Shown here piece by piece: positions 20,821 through 32,671 of a stretch of DNA of 64,000 nucleotides. The notes beneath the pieces are model-generated. The model searched no databases, was not told the origin of the DNA, and saw only the letters and a program-made list of their open reading frames with translations. The stretch is from the NCBI GenBank assembly GCA_947471745.1, contig CANJKZ010000174.1:782001-846000 (forward strand), in the 5' to 3' direction. The position numbers and the translations under genes are program-made. Numbering within the stretch: position 1 is the stretch's first letter; the number at the start of each line of letters is the position of its first letter. The DNA comes from Closterium sp. Naga37s-1 (lineage: Eukaryota; Streptophyta; Zygnematophyceae; Desmidiales; Closteriaceae).

Positions 20821-23800
20821 AATGCTCCAGCATCTCCTCATCATTGTAGTGTGGGCAGAGCGGCTCGTCATTTAGGAAAGCAAGTTGCTCCCCCACCTGG
20901 AGATTGAAGTTATAAACCCTCGTGAGGACATCTCTTGGCCTGCTGGGGGTGACCAGAGATTCCTTGATGCCCAGAATTTTCCTCCAGTTGATCGAACCAT
21001 TCCACCGTCCAGCCCAGCGCAGCATCCGATGCGATTGCGCATACCTCCCCTTCCAGTGCTCCCGCATCTCCCTCAGCGGAATCATCCCCCCCAGACTTCA
21101 GTATCGGAATGCGCGGAAAGGCTGCTCGTGGAAGGGGTCAGCAGGACCTCTCTCCATTTCTCTGGAGCTGTTGCGAAAGCCTTTAGCGTTAGCCTAGCAG
21201 GGCCCTTTCCCCCAAGCTGCTCCGTTAACTCCCGCATGGCTTTCAGCCCACAGCTTCCGTCCTGCCATTGCTCCACCAGGTCACCCAACACCCAGTCCCA
21301 TAATTCCTCCACATGTTTCTGTCCTCCCACCGGCGCGGTGACTCCCATCATGATCGCTCGGTTAAAGACCAAATGCTCCCTCCCGATCTCCTCTCGAGAC
21401 TCTCCAACCGTCCTTATGCTGAGGGGCGATTTCATGAAAAATTCGCAAGTCTGTTTCCAGCGCTTGCTTCTCCCCTCCCAGTGCCGCAAGAGTCGGTCGT
21501 GCGATGTGAAGGTGTCGAAGCCCAGTGGCAGATCTGCTGCCTTTATCATCAGCTCCCGCTTTAACTGGTCCACCTCCGTCATCATCAAACCGACTCGCCT
21601 TGCTGCCAGACACGCGAGTGTGATGCCCGGGTCGTTCACCCCTAACCCTCCGTCCTGTCTTGGAGTATAGAGTAATTCTTTGCTCCAGAGCAGGAAAACC
21701 TTGGTCGGTGTTGCCTTATAGCCCGACACAAAATTATGTATCAATTTCTCCAGCTCCTTCCATACTTTTGCAGGTGGCGGGTATAGTTGTGCTTGGAAGG
21801 TCATCATCGGCTAAATATGGCAGTTCGCAACCACTCCTCTTGCCTTTTCCGTGAGAAATTTTTGCCTCCACTTTGTCAGCCAGGCGTTGCTCCGCAATGT
21901 CTAAGCCCAGCTACCTTCTCTCCACTTCTTGCACTACTGGCTCCACCGCACACAGAAAAAGGTACGGTGCCAGCGGGCAGCCTTGCCGCACCCCAGACAC
22001 CACCTCTATGCCGTTGCCCAACCAGCCATTAACCAGCATCCTTTGTCGCAGTGTGTAAGTGCAGGCCCTTCACCCACGAGATGAAACGGTCTGGAAAACC
22101 CATGCGTTCCAATACATGGAAGATGAAACCCCTCGACACCGAGTCGAAGGCCTTTTGAAAGTCAACGAGTAACAGAAACCAATCCTCATTCCCATTCTTT
22201 GCCGCATCGATGATGTCAGCTACCAATGCAATGGCATCCGTAAGTCTCCGTCCAGGAATGAAGTCGTACTACTCCGGCGATAGCACCCGGTGAAGCACCT
22301 TTTTCAATCGATCTGCCACCACCTTGGCCAAAATCTTGTACGTGAAACTAAGCAGGGTGATCGGCCGGTAGTTGTTAACTGCTCCCTCTCCCCTTTCTTA
22401 TGCAGGAGGATAGTCACTGCCTCTTTGACTTACCCCGGAAGTGCAGCGGATGTCGTGAAATATTTTACGAGGGCCATGAAACTTCCTCCCAGAAGGTCCC
22501 AGTTGGCCTCGAAAAAATCCTTCGGCAAACCGTCGTTCCCCGGTGACTTGTTTTTTGCCAGAGCTGCGAAGGCTGCTCTCACCTCCCCCTCTGTCCAGTC
22601 TGCTTCTAGCTCCCTTGTGTCATAGGCTCGCAGTCATTTATCTGGAACCGGAACCCACTCCCTGCAGTCGGACCGCCTGTCTCTTCCTAAAATTCATTTG
22701 AAGTAGTCCGAAGCGGCTGCAAGCACCTGCTACGAGCCTGACACCATTCCCCCTGCCACTTTGACTTCTGCGATACGCGTTCGGCTTTTCCGCGCCTTAA
22801 CCTGCGCGGATAACTGCTTCGTCGAGATCTCACCGTTGAGCTCCACATCCAGGCCCGCCATCATATGAAGGCGATCTTGTCTCCATGCAAGATACTCCTT
22901 CAGCATGGCCTCCTTCCCTTCCAGAGCTCCCTTCTCCGGTCACATTTCGGGTTCTGCATGGCCTCCTGCCTCAACGCTGCCACAGCCGACACCAGGTGCG
23001 TGAAAGTTGCCCTCACCCTCTTGTGCTCCTCCTTCGTGTAACGTCTAAGCCTGACATTGAGTCTGGAGGTTAGGAGCTCGTAGTTCCGTCCATCCGTTAC
23101 TGACATTTTCCCCAATGTTTCCTCAATGATACATCGGACCCTCGGCCTGTTCGAGAGTGATGCATCCAACCTCCAGATACCGGGATCAAGGCGGGCTCTG
23201 TCATCTACCTTGAGCATAACCTGGATCGCAAAGCCATGGTCTGTGATTCTCTCTTTTGGGGAGACATGCGAGGCGTCAACTAAAAACGGTAAGAGGGACA
23301 TGGACACTAAGGCTCTATCTATTCGGGAGATTTCTCTCTTGGCTGTGGAATAGAATGTATACTCTCGGTCTCTAGGATAAAGCGTGTGGTATGCGTCTGA
23401 CAGTTGGAAGGCGTTGCAGCGGTTAATGAGTCTGTTGTTTTCGGATGACGATGTCATAACATTATAGCTTATACATTTGTGTAGGCTGTAGTGGGGTAGC
23501 CCATAAGGGGTACAACCCAATTAGGGTTAGTACTTGTACCCAACTGTTTGCTAGTTCATTCATTCTCGTTCACAACATTCTAACAGGCGAGCCTTTTTCT
23601 GATGTTTTGTCCAAGGCAGGGTCTTCTATTATGTTCAAGTCTCCAATGATGAGGAGGTTGGAACTTGGTCGTATCTGATCTATCACTGGACCATGAATGT
23701 TAAGGATGAAAGGCTTTCTAACTGCGGTACCCGCCGGAAAATAGACTGCTATCAGTGTAAACTGTAAGCCAGGACCATCTACGTCGGTGCGTATGATTCT

Positions 23801-24076
23801 GCCTGAAGGATGTGAAACGGTGTTGGAGAATCCTAAGGATAGGTTGCTGCTAATGACTGCGACTCCGCCCGCCTTCGCTCTAGGGGAGGCAGCTGCTACT
23901 GTGGTGAAGCTAGGTGAAGACCTGTAAGGGTGGGATTCCGCTAATCTACTGTCTGTTAAAACTACTATGTCTGCTGCATCTTTTAACCACTTGATATTGC
24001 TCTCTTGTTTTCCTCCACCTCCTAAGCCGTTGACATTGAGGCTCGCACTGGTGATGATGTTTGGCTTGTTAATCAA
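20821..24076 (-). pseudogene. LINE ORF2: endonuclease-reverse transcriptase
   Basis: The endonuclease starts at MINKPNIITSASLNVNGL (24076); GDLNIIED (about 23635) matches the GDFN motif. After the solo LTR the endonuclease continues with ISRIDRALVS and a TDH triad (about 23350-23230). RT is recognised by NYRPITLLSFTYKILAKV (about 22380-22320), DFQKAFDSV (about 22165-22140) and GVRQGCPLAPYLF (about 22000-21960). I could not assign a clear YADD box. A post-RT region (21807-21082) leads to the C-terminal CPHYNDEE and His segment near 20860-20830, where the LTR of C cuts it off. The pieces lie in several frames, so it is inactive. Confidence 0.86.
23452..23585 (+). repeat. solo copia LTR in the LINE endonuclease
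   Basis: TGTCATAACATTATAG to ACATTCTAACA, 134 bp, same subtype as 13273-13405 and 20687-20820. Flanked by GACGA (23447-23451) and GGCGA (23586-23590), a 5-bp target duplication with one mismatch. Endonuclease coding resumes on the other side. Confidence 0.83.
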
Positions 24077-24182
24077 TTTACCACTGTCTGGCAGCCCCTA
24101 TGCATCTACAAGCAAAGTCAGGCAATTGAACCAACAACACTGACTACTGAACACACGCGAGCCACCGTGAGAAGCCTCCTGC

Positions 24183-25566
24183 TCATATCCTATATTGCCT
24201 CTTGGTGGCAGCAAGCCTGATGTTTTCAAGGGATGCCTTGGTAGCGGTTCCAATCTTCTCCAGGTTGATAAGGTGAGCCGCTGAGGTGACATGGTCCTTC
24301 GCCGACATGAAGCACTTCCCGTGAGCTTTGTTGCAGCCGGCCTTCGTGCATAGCCACTCTTCACTGCTGCTCCCGGTCGAGATGAGAGCCAGAGCCGGGT
24401 CCTTCAGGAGGGGGAGGACTAGCAGGGTGGCTTTCGGAGACGATGTTGCGAGAGCCAAGCGGAGAGTTAGTAACTGAAAAAAAGTAAGGTGAGGCGGATA
24501 CCCTGATGCATGCGCTTAAAGTTTTTACCGTTCAGTCGATGCGCTTTCCCAACCGTCAGATTCCACTTCCCAACATTACCCTGACCTTCTACTGCGAAGA
24601 CACTATGATACTTATCATAGTGTTGCCCGCCACAGAGCGTGCAAAGGCAGTGTAGTGGATCAGGATGGTCTTCGACCGATCTGCAGGATCTGACACCACG
24701 TGCAGCCAACGGTGCACATCTCCCATGAAAAGGTAGACAAGTCCTTTAACTGTCTCCGTGTCAGCACCAGTCACAGGGTGGAGGACACCGTGAAGACAGG
24801 AGCAGCTCTGGAAAGCCGGCCGCTTGCGGTTGGACAGCTTGTTGACACTGAGCCTGTCAGCAAGCCGATCAAGCTCCTCCAGAGCGGAGACACCACGGAA
24901 GATGACCTCGAGCGCGTGAGGGTTAAGCGCCTTCTCCCTCATGTAAGCCGGATTCTCAGTATGCTGCCAGTGGAGTTTCACCAGCTCTCCATCGTTAATC
25001 CTCTGGTAAAGCACTTCCTTACGCTTAACCGTCTCCGCATCCTCTTGCAGGGTAAAGGAGACGAGCAGCCGACCGAAGCGGACCTTGGCGACATAGGCCG
25101 GCAAAAGTTCCTGGAACTTGGTCGTGGTTTGAGCTTCAGCGGACAACTCTCCATTCCATCCGCGTTTGATCAGCATTGACACAGCATCAATAATAGAAGC
25201 AACTTCCTTTGCAACAACCAAGTTAACAGGAAACAGCATGATAAGTGTTGAACGCAGCTTGTGAGCCGACTCCTTATCCAGGTCGATCTCCATTTCCACA
25301 TCCGAATCGTCTTCAATGAAGCCGTCAGCATCCACTGCCTTCTCTTCCACCGACAGGCCAGAGCTTCCCGCTGTAGTGTTGTTAACCGTTGACGAGATGC
25401 TGTCTGACGCTCCCAATGCCTTCTCTCCCGCAGGCTTGACCAACGGATCAACAGACGGATCAACAGCAGCAGGCTTGACCAGCGGGTCAACGGGTGGAAT
25501 GGCACCACCATCAGCAGCAGCCTGGTCCATAATCAACTTGGATCTGGTATTCTTGGGATGCGCCAT
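24183..25566 (-). pseudogene. LINE ORF1-like protein, frameshifted
   Basis: Start placed at MAHPKNTRSK (ATG 25566). The N-terminal third is acidic with a repeated PSVDPLVKPA element; the middle (about residues 130-320) is a compact folded-looking domain with no motif that I can name. The main frame ends at 24589. A shifted frame continues with CTLCGGQHYDKYH (about 24650) and further down with WLCTKAGCNKAHGKC (about 24360-24310), both Cys/His arrangements like the nucleic-acid-binding fingers of LINE ORF1 proteins. Its place directly upstream of ORF2 on the same strand supports ORF1; the family itself is not recognised. Confidence 0.6.
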
Positions 25567-26574
25567 AGTGCGATGATGAGACTTAGGCAGGTTGAAAGCG
25601 TGCTGAGCACCAATGAAGAGAAAGCCTACCGAGCTTTTGAGCACGGACTGTTTAAGTAGTAATTTGATCTTGTCAGGTTCCTAGTATTCATGCTGATAGT
25701 AGAGCAAACTCGAGGTCGAAGCCTCGGGAGCTGATAGATGAATAGTCTTGATAGCACTGTTGTCAGAACACCATGCATTGTTATAGAACTGGAAAGACTT
25801 CACGCTGAGCTCCCGAGGCCTGGGGAGTATTCGGTTAACATCAGGGGTGGTCGCCTGATAACACGGAATGTCAATGTCGGAAGTAATGACAGAGTTTCCG
25901 ATAGATGAGATATCAGCGATGCCGTTTATTAGATCAGATGTTAAAAGTGAACTCCCTGGCCGGGACATTGACGAGCTCGGACGCGTAGAAATCCATAGCT
26001 GCCGTCAGGTGAGCGACATGTTTTTTGGAATGGAATGTTCTGTTCCAGTCCAGAGGGAATTGATCTGCCCTGCCAGTGCGGGCAACGGAAAGGTTTGCCC
26101 GCAAACATTGTGGGTGTCAGACGTCGTGGACGGTGTGCTACGATTTGGTATGTTTTTGTAGGTTCTAATATGGTGGTGAGGGGTTATTGAAATGCTTGAC
26201 TTGACGACCTTGGCTTGCAGAGCACGGCTGGCCTGAAAAATCACTACTCGTTACTGAAAGAGCCGCTGATTCAGTCGTAGCTCACCAAAGTTATTTCTAT
26301 AGTGAGATTTAGTAGTTTCATGTAGTTACCACTCGTTACCAAGTATTTCCATTTGCTGAAAATGCGTCGTTTCGGCTTTTCCTATTCACACGAGGGAATG
26401 TCACATGACAAAATCTAGGAGGGAAGGGTAAGAGGGCCTACTACATTCGGCTCGAAAGCACCACCACACACTCACTTTCTCGGCCAGTTCTGACGCTTCT
26501 TTTTGCGATGCGCTGCTGACCTGGCAATGCTTATCCGGTCCGCGGCGACATTGGGAGTTGTTTCGCGGACCACT
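25567..26574. other. no recognised gene; LINE 5' flank and host DNA
   Basis: The 25681-25968 interval is open on the minus strand for 95 codons with ordinary amino-acid composition but no similarity that I recognise; it may be LINE 5' sequence. From about 26165 to 26574 the DNA is unique in the window. Because gypsy F inserted at its right edge, this stretch was originally contiguous with 33755 and so with the GK upstream region. Confidence 0.45.
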
Positions 26575-26579
26575 CTCGA

Positions 26580-27215
26580 TGTAACGCATCGACCTACTTC
26601 TCGCCTAACTCCCTAGCTAACAACCTAACACTCAAAGGCATTCGTCGAGATTGCTCTTGATAGTTATTGGGCTACGAGTGAGTGAAGGTTGAGTTGGGAG
26701 AGAAAGGGTTGGGTTGGGAATTCCAAACCTCAACCAATAGGTTTGGGAAATTCCAACCCATCAAAGTGGAATGTTGAAGGTTGGATTTCCAACCAATCAG
26801 AAACTGCCAATTCGGTGTAACAATCTACTCTATCTTAAAAACAACCATTCAATGGTTCTAGGTTGGGTTTTCCCAACCCAACTAATTGCCACATAGGCTC
26901 CAAGCCTAGGAACCATCCCACCATGGAAACCATGGTTGGGATAGTTCCCCAAGGGGTGTATTGAGGGGGTCTGAGCTAAGCAAGCTCATTTTCTCAACCT
27001 CCCACTCCAACTAAACAATTGGAAATGGGATTATTTGGCTAAGTCATTTTGGCTCTCTCACAAGCTTCCCTACACTACTATTCCAAGTGTTTTCCATCAA
27101 AGGCATCAAGAAGATCTTCATCTCCAAGGCTATTAAGGCTAGTTAGAGCTACTATTTTGTATTGGAATATTATAAAAGCCTGGTAACCGCCATTATAATA
27201 GTCTTGGGCATTACA
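26580..27215 (+). repeat. 5' LTR of gypsy F (636 bp)
   Basis: TGTAACGC to GGCATTACA. Contains imperfect inverted motifs around GGTTGGG/CCCAACC, a TATAAAA box at 27171-27177 about 45 bp before the LTR end, and an extra G (CTTGGGC) relative to the 3' LTR. Confidence 0.93.
27171..27177 (+). promoter_or_regulatory. LTR TATA box of gypsy F
   Basis: TATAAAA in the context GAATATTATAAAAGCCTGG, near the LTR 3' end and upstream of gag. The same box occurs in the 3' LTR (about 33707-33713) and in the duplicated LTR piece upstream of GK (about 47886-47892). Confidence 0.6.
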
Positions 27216-27746
27216 TTGGTAACTAGAGCAAGGTTCTTCCTTGGCCTTGTGTGGCCATTTGCTACTTGGATATTTTTTTTAGAGGATCCTAGATTGTGGA
27301 TCTAGGATTTTATCCAAGAAGCAGTGAAGATTTTGAAGAAATTTCAAGATCTACAACTGTTTCTTCAAGATCTACAAAAGCTTCTCCAAAGATCTACAAA
27401 CTCCAAGCTACAACTACTTCAACTCTTCATTGGAGTGCAAGATCTGCAAGGAGCTTCTTCTTCTTCATCAACATAGAGAAGAAATTTGAAGATATTAATT
27501 TCTCTTACCCACCTTTGGTGGAAGACTCTTGATCTACCTTGGGTGGAAGAGTGTACCTTCAGACCTAAAAGGACTTGTTGAGGATTACTCTCTTGAGTAT
27601 ATCTTGCTCTATCGTTGAGGTGATAGAGAGATTTGGCAAACAAGTCTATCTTAAGAGATTTTGTATTGGATTATTCTATAAGAGTAATCAGATTTCTTAA
27701 ATATTATTATAAGATCTGTTGAGATCTCCTCTCCTTAACCTGTTTC

Positions 27747-29168
27747 ATGGCTTCTGGTCAAGAGATGGATGCTACTAAGGAGGTGCCCGTTGCTGGCAAT
27801 AAGGGGGATAATGCTGCTGCTGCTGCTGACATTGATCTCAACCTTGAGGATTTCGTGGTTGACATGGAGATCAATGGAAGTGAAGCTGGCCTTGAGGCTG
27901 ATGCTGAATATGAGGATGAGGCTGGCTCTGATGAGGATGTGTCTAACGAGATTGAGAACAGTGCTGTCAAACTCCAGACTCAACTCACGGAGCAGAATAT
28001 TCTCATTGGAGTGCAACAGTGCCGTATCCAGAACTTGGAGGCTGATTCTGTTAAGCTTCAGGCCTTGATTGAGTAGCTGACCAGGGAGGTACAGTTGATC
28101 CCTAAGGAAAACGACACCTCCAGCTTCATTCAGAACCTCCAGACCACTCTCCAGTTCGTGCAGGATCAGCTCAAGAAGCAAGAGAAAAACATCTCTGTGC
28201 TTCGGGCTCAGTACAGGGAGATCCGGCGTGGCAACCTCTATCAGCCTGCTCCTGCAGCAGAGCGAGTCGCCAATGCCGCTAACAGCCATGCTGCACCTGC
28301 TGCTGCACCTCCTGCTGTTCCTCCTCCTTCTGGAGCACGTGCTGAGCCTCCTGCTGCAACTGCAAATGCCTTTGGCTCCTGCCCTTTGGCCCTGCCTCGT
28401 TTTGTCCATGGCAAGACCGACGTCGAGACTTGGCTTTCCATTGCGGAGGACTTTATGTCCATCCACAATGTGCGTAGCGAGGCTCGCATGGTCGCTGCAA
28501 CCCTTGCCTTGAACGACACTGCGAGCAAGTTGGTGTATGCCAACAAGCGCCACGCAGAGGCTAATGGTCATCCTTTTGGCTGGGAGGAGTTCAAAGCTGC
28601 CATGTTGGTGGCATTCCTGGGTCAGCCCCTGGCGCTCGAGGTGCGTAGCCGCCTGGAGAACATCCAGTGCGGTGACCAGCCTGTACGCGAGTACGCCAAG
28701 GAGTTTGAGAAAACTCTGTCGCTACTGAAGACTGCTCTTCGTGAGAGCGAGGTCATCCACCAGTTCTTCAAGGGACTCCCTGAGCACATCAAGCGTGTGC
28801 ATGTTGTGCACGGGGAGCACCAGTGGAGGGCCTACAAGGAGTGCAAGGAGCAGGTCATAGATACGGATGTGAATTTCCGTGCGTACATGACTCACGCTCG
28901 TGCTCAGCAGCAGCCTAGTGCCGAAGGCCCTAGGGGGGGTGGTAACAGGACTCAGGCACACAGGGGCGGTGGCTCTTGGAAGAGGCCCTATCAGCAGAGG
29001 GGGGAATCCTCTGGGACTCAGTCCAAGAGGGCCCATGCTGGGCCTGCCAAGGATCCTCAGGATGAGGATAAGCCCCCAGCGGGCTGCCGCATCTGTGGCA
29101 AGCTCGGCCACAAGTCCTATCACTGCCGTTGGAGGAAGTCCGTCAAGAACTCCGGCAAGCCCAACTAG
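27747..29168 (+). pseudogene. gypsy gag with one internal stop
   Basis: ATG at 27747 (MASGQEMDAT). An acidic, Ala-rich N terminus, then a predicted coiled coil (IENSAVKLQTQLTEQ region). TAG 28074-28076 interrupts a frame that continues unchanged, probably CAG originally. The capsid-like gag domain runs from FVHGKTDVETWLSIAEDF (about 28400) to the FFKGLPEHIKRV region (about 28790). A basic Gly-rich tail ends in a CCHC knuckle, CRICGKLGHKSYHC (about 29087-29128). The frame stops at 29166-29168. Gag forms the particle and packages RNA in this superfamily. Confidence 0.9.
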
Positions 29169-32100
29169 GGCAAGAAGCCGGATGGTTCTGGCCGTTCGGG
29201 CCCGAAGGATTTTCCGAAGTCCAACTAGGGGGTGGGTACCTAGTTGGTGAGCGAGATCGAGTAGATGAGGCTTATGTCCTTCGTGACGAGGATTTGCTAA
29301 AGCTAGAGAAGCTTGCATCATGCAAAATCGCTTGTTTGTATGCCTCTTCTATTAATGAAAAATCTGTTTTTAAAACTCGATCATACCCACTTGAAAACAT
29401 CTCGATTGAATCCTTGAGAGATAAATTTTCAATCATCTTTTGCTCGTTCAACGGGTTGCCAGCAATCATGGATATTGTGGACCGTTGTGTCCAAGAGCAC
29501 CCGCTCACGTCAGTGGGACTAGTGACTCGAATCGTGAGAGGAGAGTTGTTCCGTCGATTTCACGAATGGCATATCCTGGCAACATGGGACAAAGGGCACC
29601 ATGTTTGGTGGACCACATCCCAAAGGTTTGGACGTGCTCACAACAAATTTAGGGTGTACTTTCGACCTCCTAAACTTGTTGTTGCTTGTCCCATCCGTCC
29701 AAGATTCCAACAGAATTTACTGTTATCTGGACGCATGAATGGGGATGAAGCAAGGATTCTCGCCGATACAGGCACGTCGGTTTCCCTTGTTGATGAAACT
29801 TGGGTCACGAAACGCAACGTCCTCGTTGTAGGACCGTCATGTCCCATCCGCTTGGGTGACGATCGTGTCATTCCAAGTAAAGGACAGACACATATCGACA
29901 TGAATGTACAGGACTATAGCGAAACAGTTCGTGTGTATGTCCTACCACTTTTGTCAGGTGTCGACCTCATCCTGGGCATGGATTGGTTGCGAGCCAACGA
30001 AGTCATTCTGGACTTCCAGTACAACATTGTCTCGTTCAACAAGAACAGAAAGGCAATCCAGTGGCAAGTCAATGATACTTTGCCCACTGAAACACAGACG
30101 CCTGAACGTCCCAGCGCGCTGTGTGTGTTGGCCAACCAGTTCGAGCATTCTCTTAAGTCGGCTGATACACTGTTCGTGGTACAGCTTGAGAATGCTGAGG
30201 CCTCGGAGCCAGCAATTGAGGATTTCCCTCCTCAGATGCAAATACTGGCAGAGGAATTTAAGGAAGTTTTTGAAACCATCCCTGATGGACTTCCGCCTGA
30301 CCGCGCAGTGGGTCACACCATCCCTGTTGAACCAGGAAAGGTTCCACCCTTTCAACCTCTGTATCGCCTCAGTCCAGCTGAGTACAAAGAGGCCAAACAA
30401 CAGATCGAGGAATACCTCAGAAAAGGATGGATTGAACCCAGTGCATCCCCTTACGGAGCACCGATTTTGTTCGTTAACAAGAAGGGCGGAGGATTACGCA
30501 TGTGCGTAGATTATCGTGCTTTGAACAAGATTACGGTGAAGAACAGATACCCTCTACCACGAATTGAGGATCTGTTTGATAGGCTCCAAGGAGCTCAGTG
30601 GTTCAGTGCGCTGGACTTAGCTCAGGGGTATCATCAGCTGCGCATCACCGAGGAAGATGTTCCTAAAACGGCTTTTCGAACGCCGTTTGGACATTTTCAG
30701 TGGCGTGTGTTATGTTTTGGCTTGACAAATGCTCCCGCGTCATTTCAGCGCGCAATGAATGATGTGTTTCGGGAGGCAATCGGCCAATTCGTCCTAGTAT
30801 ACTTGGATGACATCCTCGTGTACTCGAAGACCGAAGAAGAACACACGCAACACCTGAAATGGGTGTTAGGAAAACTGCGAGAGCATAAATTCTTTGCTCG
30901 GTTGTGAAAGTGTCACTTCTACAAACGCGAGTTAGAATACCTTGGTCACTTGGTAGGCAACGATGGCCTCAAAGTTGATCCAAAGAAAGTGGCGGCAGTC
31001 CAACAGTGGCCCGTTCCACAGGACGTGGGACAGGTCAGGTCATTCCTTGGACTTGCGAACTATTTTCGCCGCTTCTTGGAAAATTATTCCTCCATAGTCG
31101 CCCCACTGACTGCCCTCACTCGTAAGGGTAATGCTTGGCAGTGGACCGATCAATGCCAGAAGGCATTTGAGGAGGTGAAAACCATGCTGACCAATGCTCC
31201 AGTGCTGGCTTTGCCAGACCCGTCCAAGCCCTACGAGGTGGTAACTGATGCCTCGACAGTAGGGATTGGAGCAGTTCTTTTGCAGGAAGGACGCCCCGTG
31301 GCATTTGAGAGTAGAAAGCTTTCACCGGCTGAGCAGCGCTATACAACTTCCGAACAGGAATTGTTGGCAGTTGTGCATGCGCTACGAACATGGAGATGTT
31401 ATCTCGAAGGTGTTGACTTCGTGGTCACGACCGACCACTGTCCGAACACCTATTTTGCCACTCAAGCCACACTCACCCGCCGTCAAGCTCGATGGGCTGA
31501 ACTCCTCAGTGGGTTCACCTATGATATTCGATATCGAGCGGGCTCGACAAACATGGCTGATCCTCTGAGCAGACAGCCGATTGGTGCAGCAACGGGTGTT
31601 GATGATAATGAACATGAAGCAGTGTTTGCTGCTTGTTTCAACATCCTCGCAGCTGCTCGAGTGAGTGAGATTGCCTTTGGTGGTTTTCTGAAACGCATTC
31701 GCGCAGGGTATGATATTGACCCTTGGTTTTGGAACCCACAGAATACAAAGGATCTCTTGTGGGAGCATGAGCTCTGGTGGCACAAGAAAGAAATTGTTGT
31801 CATTAAGACACTAGGAACGAAACTCAAGATGTCGTCTGCTTTCCACCCACAAACGGATGGACAGACAGAGCGGAGCAACCGCACCCTTGAACAAATGCTT
31901 CGTTCTTTTATAAGCCCAACTCAGGACGATTGGGATGAGTTGTTGTCAGTCGTAGAATTCGCTGTAAACAATTCAGTGCATGAAAGCACCCATGAGAAAC
32001 CCTTTGTCCTGAACTGTGGTCGGCACCCCACAACCCCTGCGACGCATGGGATTAAGAGCCTAAAAATCCCCGCCGTGAAGGACTTTATTGGAAAGCAGGA

Positions 32101-32436
32101 AGCAGCATTGAAGTCCGCTCGTCACTGGCTACAGCTTGCCCAACAGAGGCAAAAGTCCTATGCCGACATGAAACACCGGGAAGTCGTCTTTGCAATTGGC
32201 GACAAAGTATTACTGAGCACGAAGAATATTCGTCTCAAGATCCCGGGAGCACGAAAGCTCTTCCCTCGTTGGATTGGGCCCTTCGAGGTGATTGCGCGAG
32301 TTGGTGAGGTCGCATATAGGCTCAAGTTGCCTGCGATATTGCATATTCACAACGTCTTCCACGTGTATCTGTTGAATAAGTATGTTGCAGAAGGCAAGTA
32401 CTTACCACCACCAACCATCGTTCTCGGGGAGGAACT

Positions 32437-32578
32437 TGTCAGTAGAGCTACACTGTGAGATCCCCGATCGATCCTAGGGGGGGTTACAGGCGCGTTTGCC
32501 TGGGGGGTTATGGGCGCACTGACCCGCTACTGAAACAAGCCCTCTTATCCCAATGGTCTAGTGGTTGGGATTCTGACA
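32437..32578 (+). repeat. left LTR of the TRIM
   Basis: 142 bp, TG...CA termini. The last 30 bp contain TGGTCTAGTGGT, an RNA polymerase III A-box-like sequence. Differs from the right LTR by G/A at about 32492 and C/T at about 32544. Confidence 0.93.
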
Positions 32579-32618
32579 TGGTATCAGAGCGGTCTCGGGT
32601 TCGAATCCCGGTGTATGC
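32548..32618 (+). ncRNA. tRNA-like sequence across the TRIM LTR/primer-site junction
   Basis: A box TGGTCTAGTGGT (32554-32565) and B box GGTTCGAATCC (32598-32608) have tRNA-like spacing. The A-box arm reads like a tRNA-Glu D arm (GTCT/GGAT pairing). TCTGA and TCAGA can form a 5-bp stem with a 7-base loop in the anticodon-arm position, and TCGGG/CCCGG closes a standard TTCGAAT T loop. The acceptor-stem halves do not pair and the anticodon-loop base before the would-be anticodon is not T, so it is not a working tRNA. Whether it is transcribed is unknown. Confidence 0.6.
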
Positions 32619-32671
32619 ACATGTTGGCCGTTGCCACTGTGCTCAGTCCTGGGCCTCCCAGTGTGGGGGGG

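Larger units (their letters stand above)
20821..25566 (-). mobile_element. LINE (APE-type non-LTR retrotransposon), decayed
   Basis: On the minus strand an ORF1-like protein with Cys/His fingers is followed by an APE-like endonuclease, RT and a C-terminal finger region. This is the layout of plant L1-type LINEs. Frameshifts are frequent, a solo LTR interrupts the endonuclease and element C truncates the 3' end at 20820. No poly(A) tail or target duplication is visible. Confidence 0.85.

Noticed and set aside
22029..22226. Independent short RT gene
   Set aside because: It is a frameshift-bounded piece of the LINE ORF2 (DFQKAFDSV) and is included there.
24700..25179. Plus-strand protein gene opposite LINE ORF1
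   Set aside because: It is antisense to the ORF1-like frame, which has better composition and the expected position before ORF2.
25681..25968. Small 95-codon host gene
   Set aside because: No recognisable motif and it borders the LINE 5' end. Kept only as a note in the spacer entry.
32548..32618. Functional tRNA gene
   Set aside because: A and B boxes and two arms are present, but the acceptor stem cannot pair and the anticodon loop lacks the usual T before the anticodon. It is called tRNA-like only.
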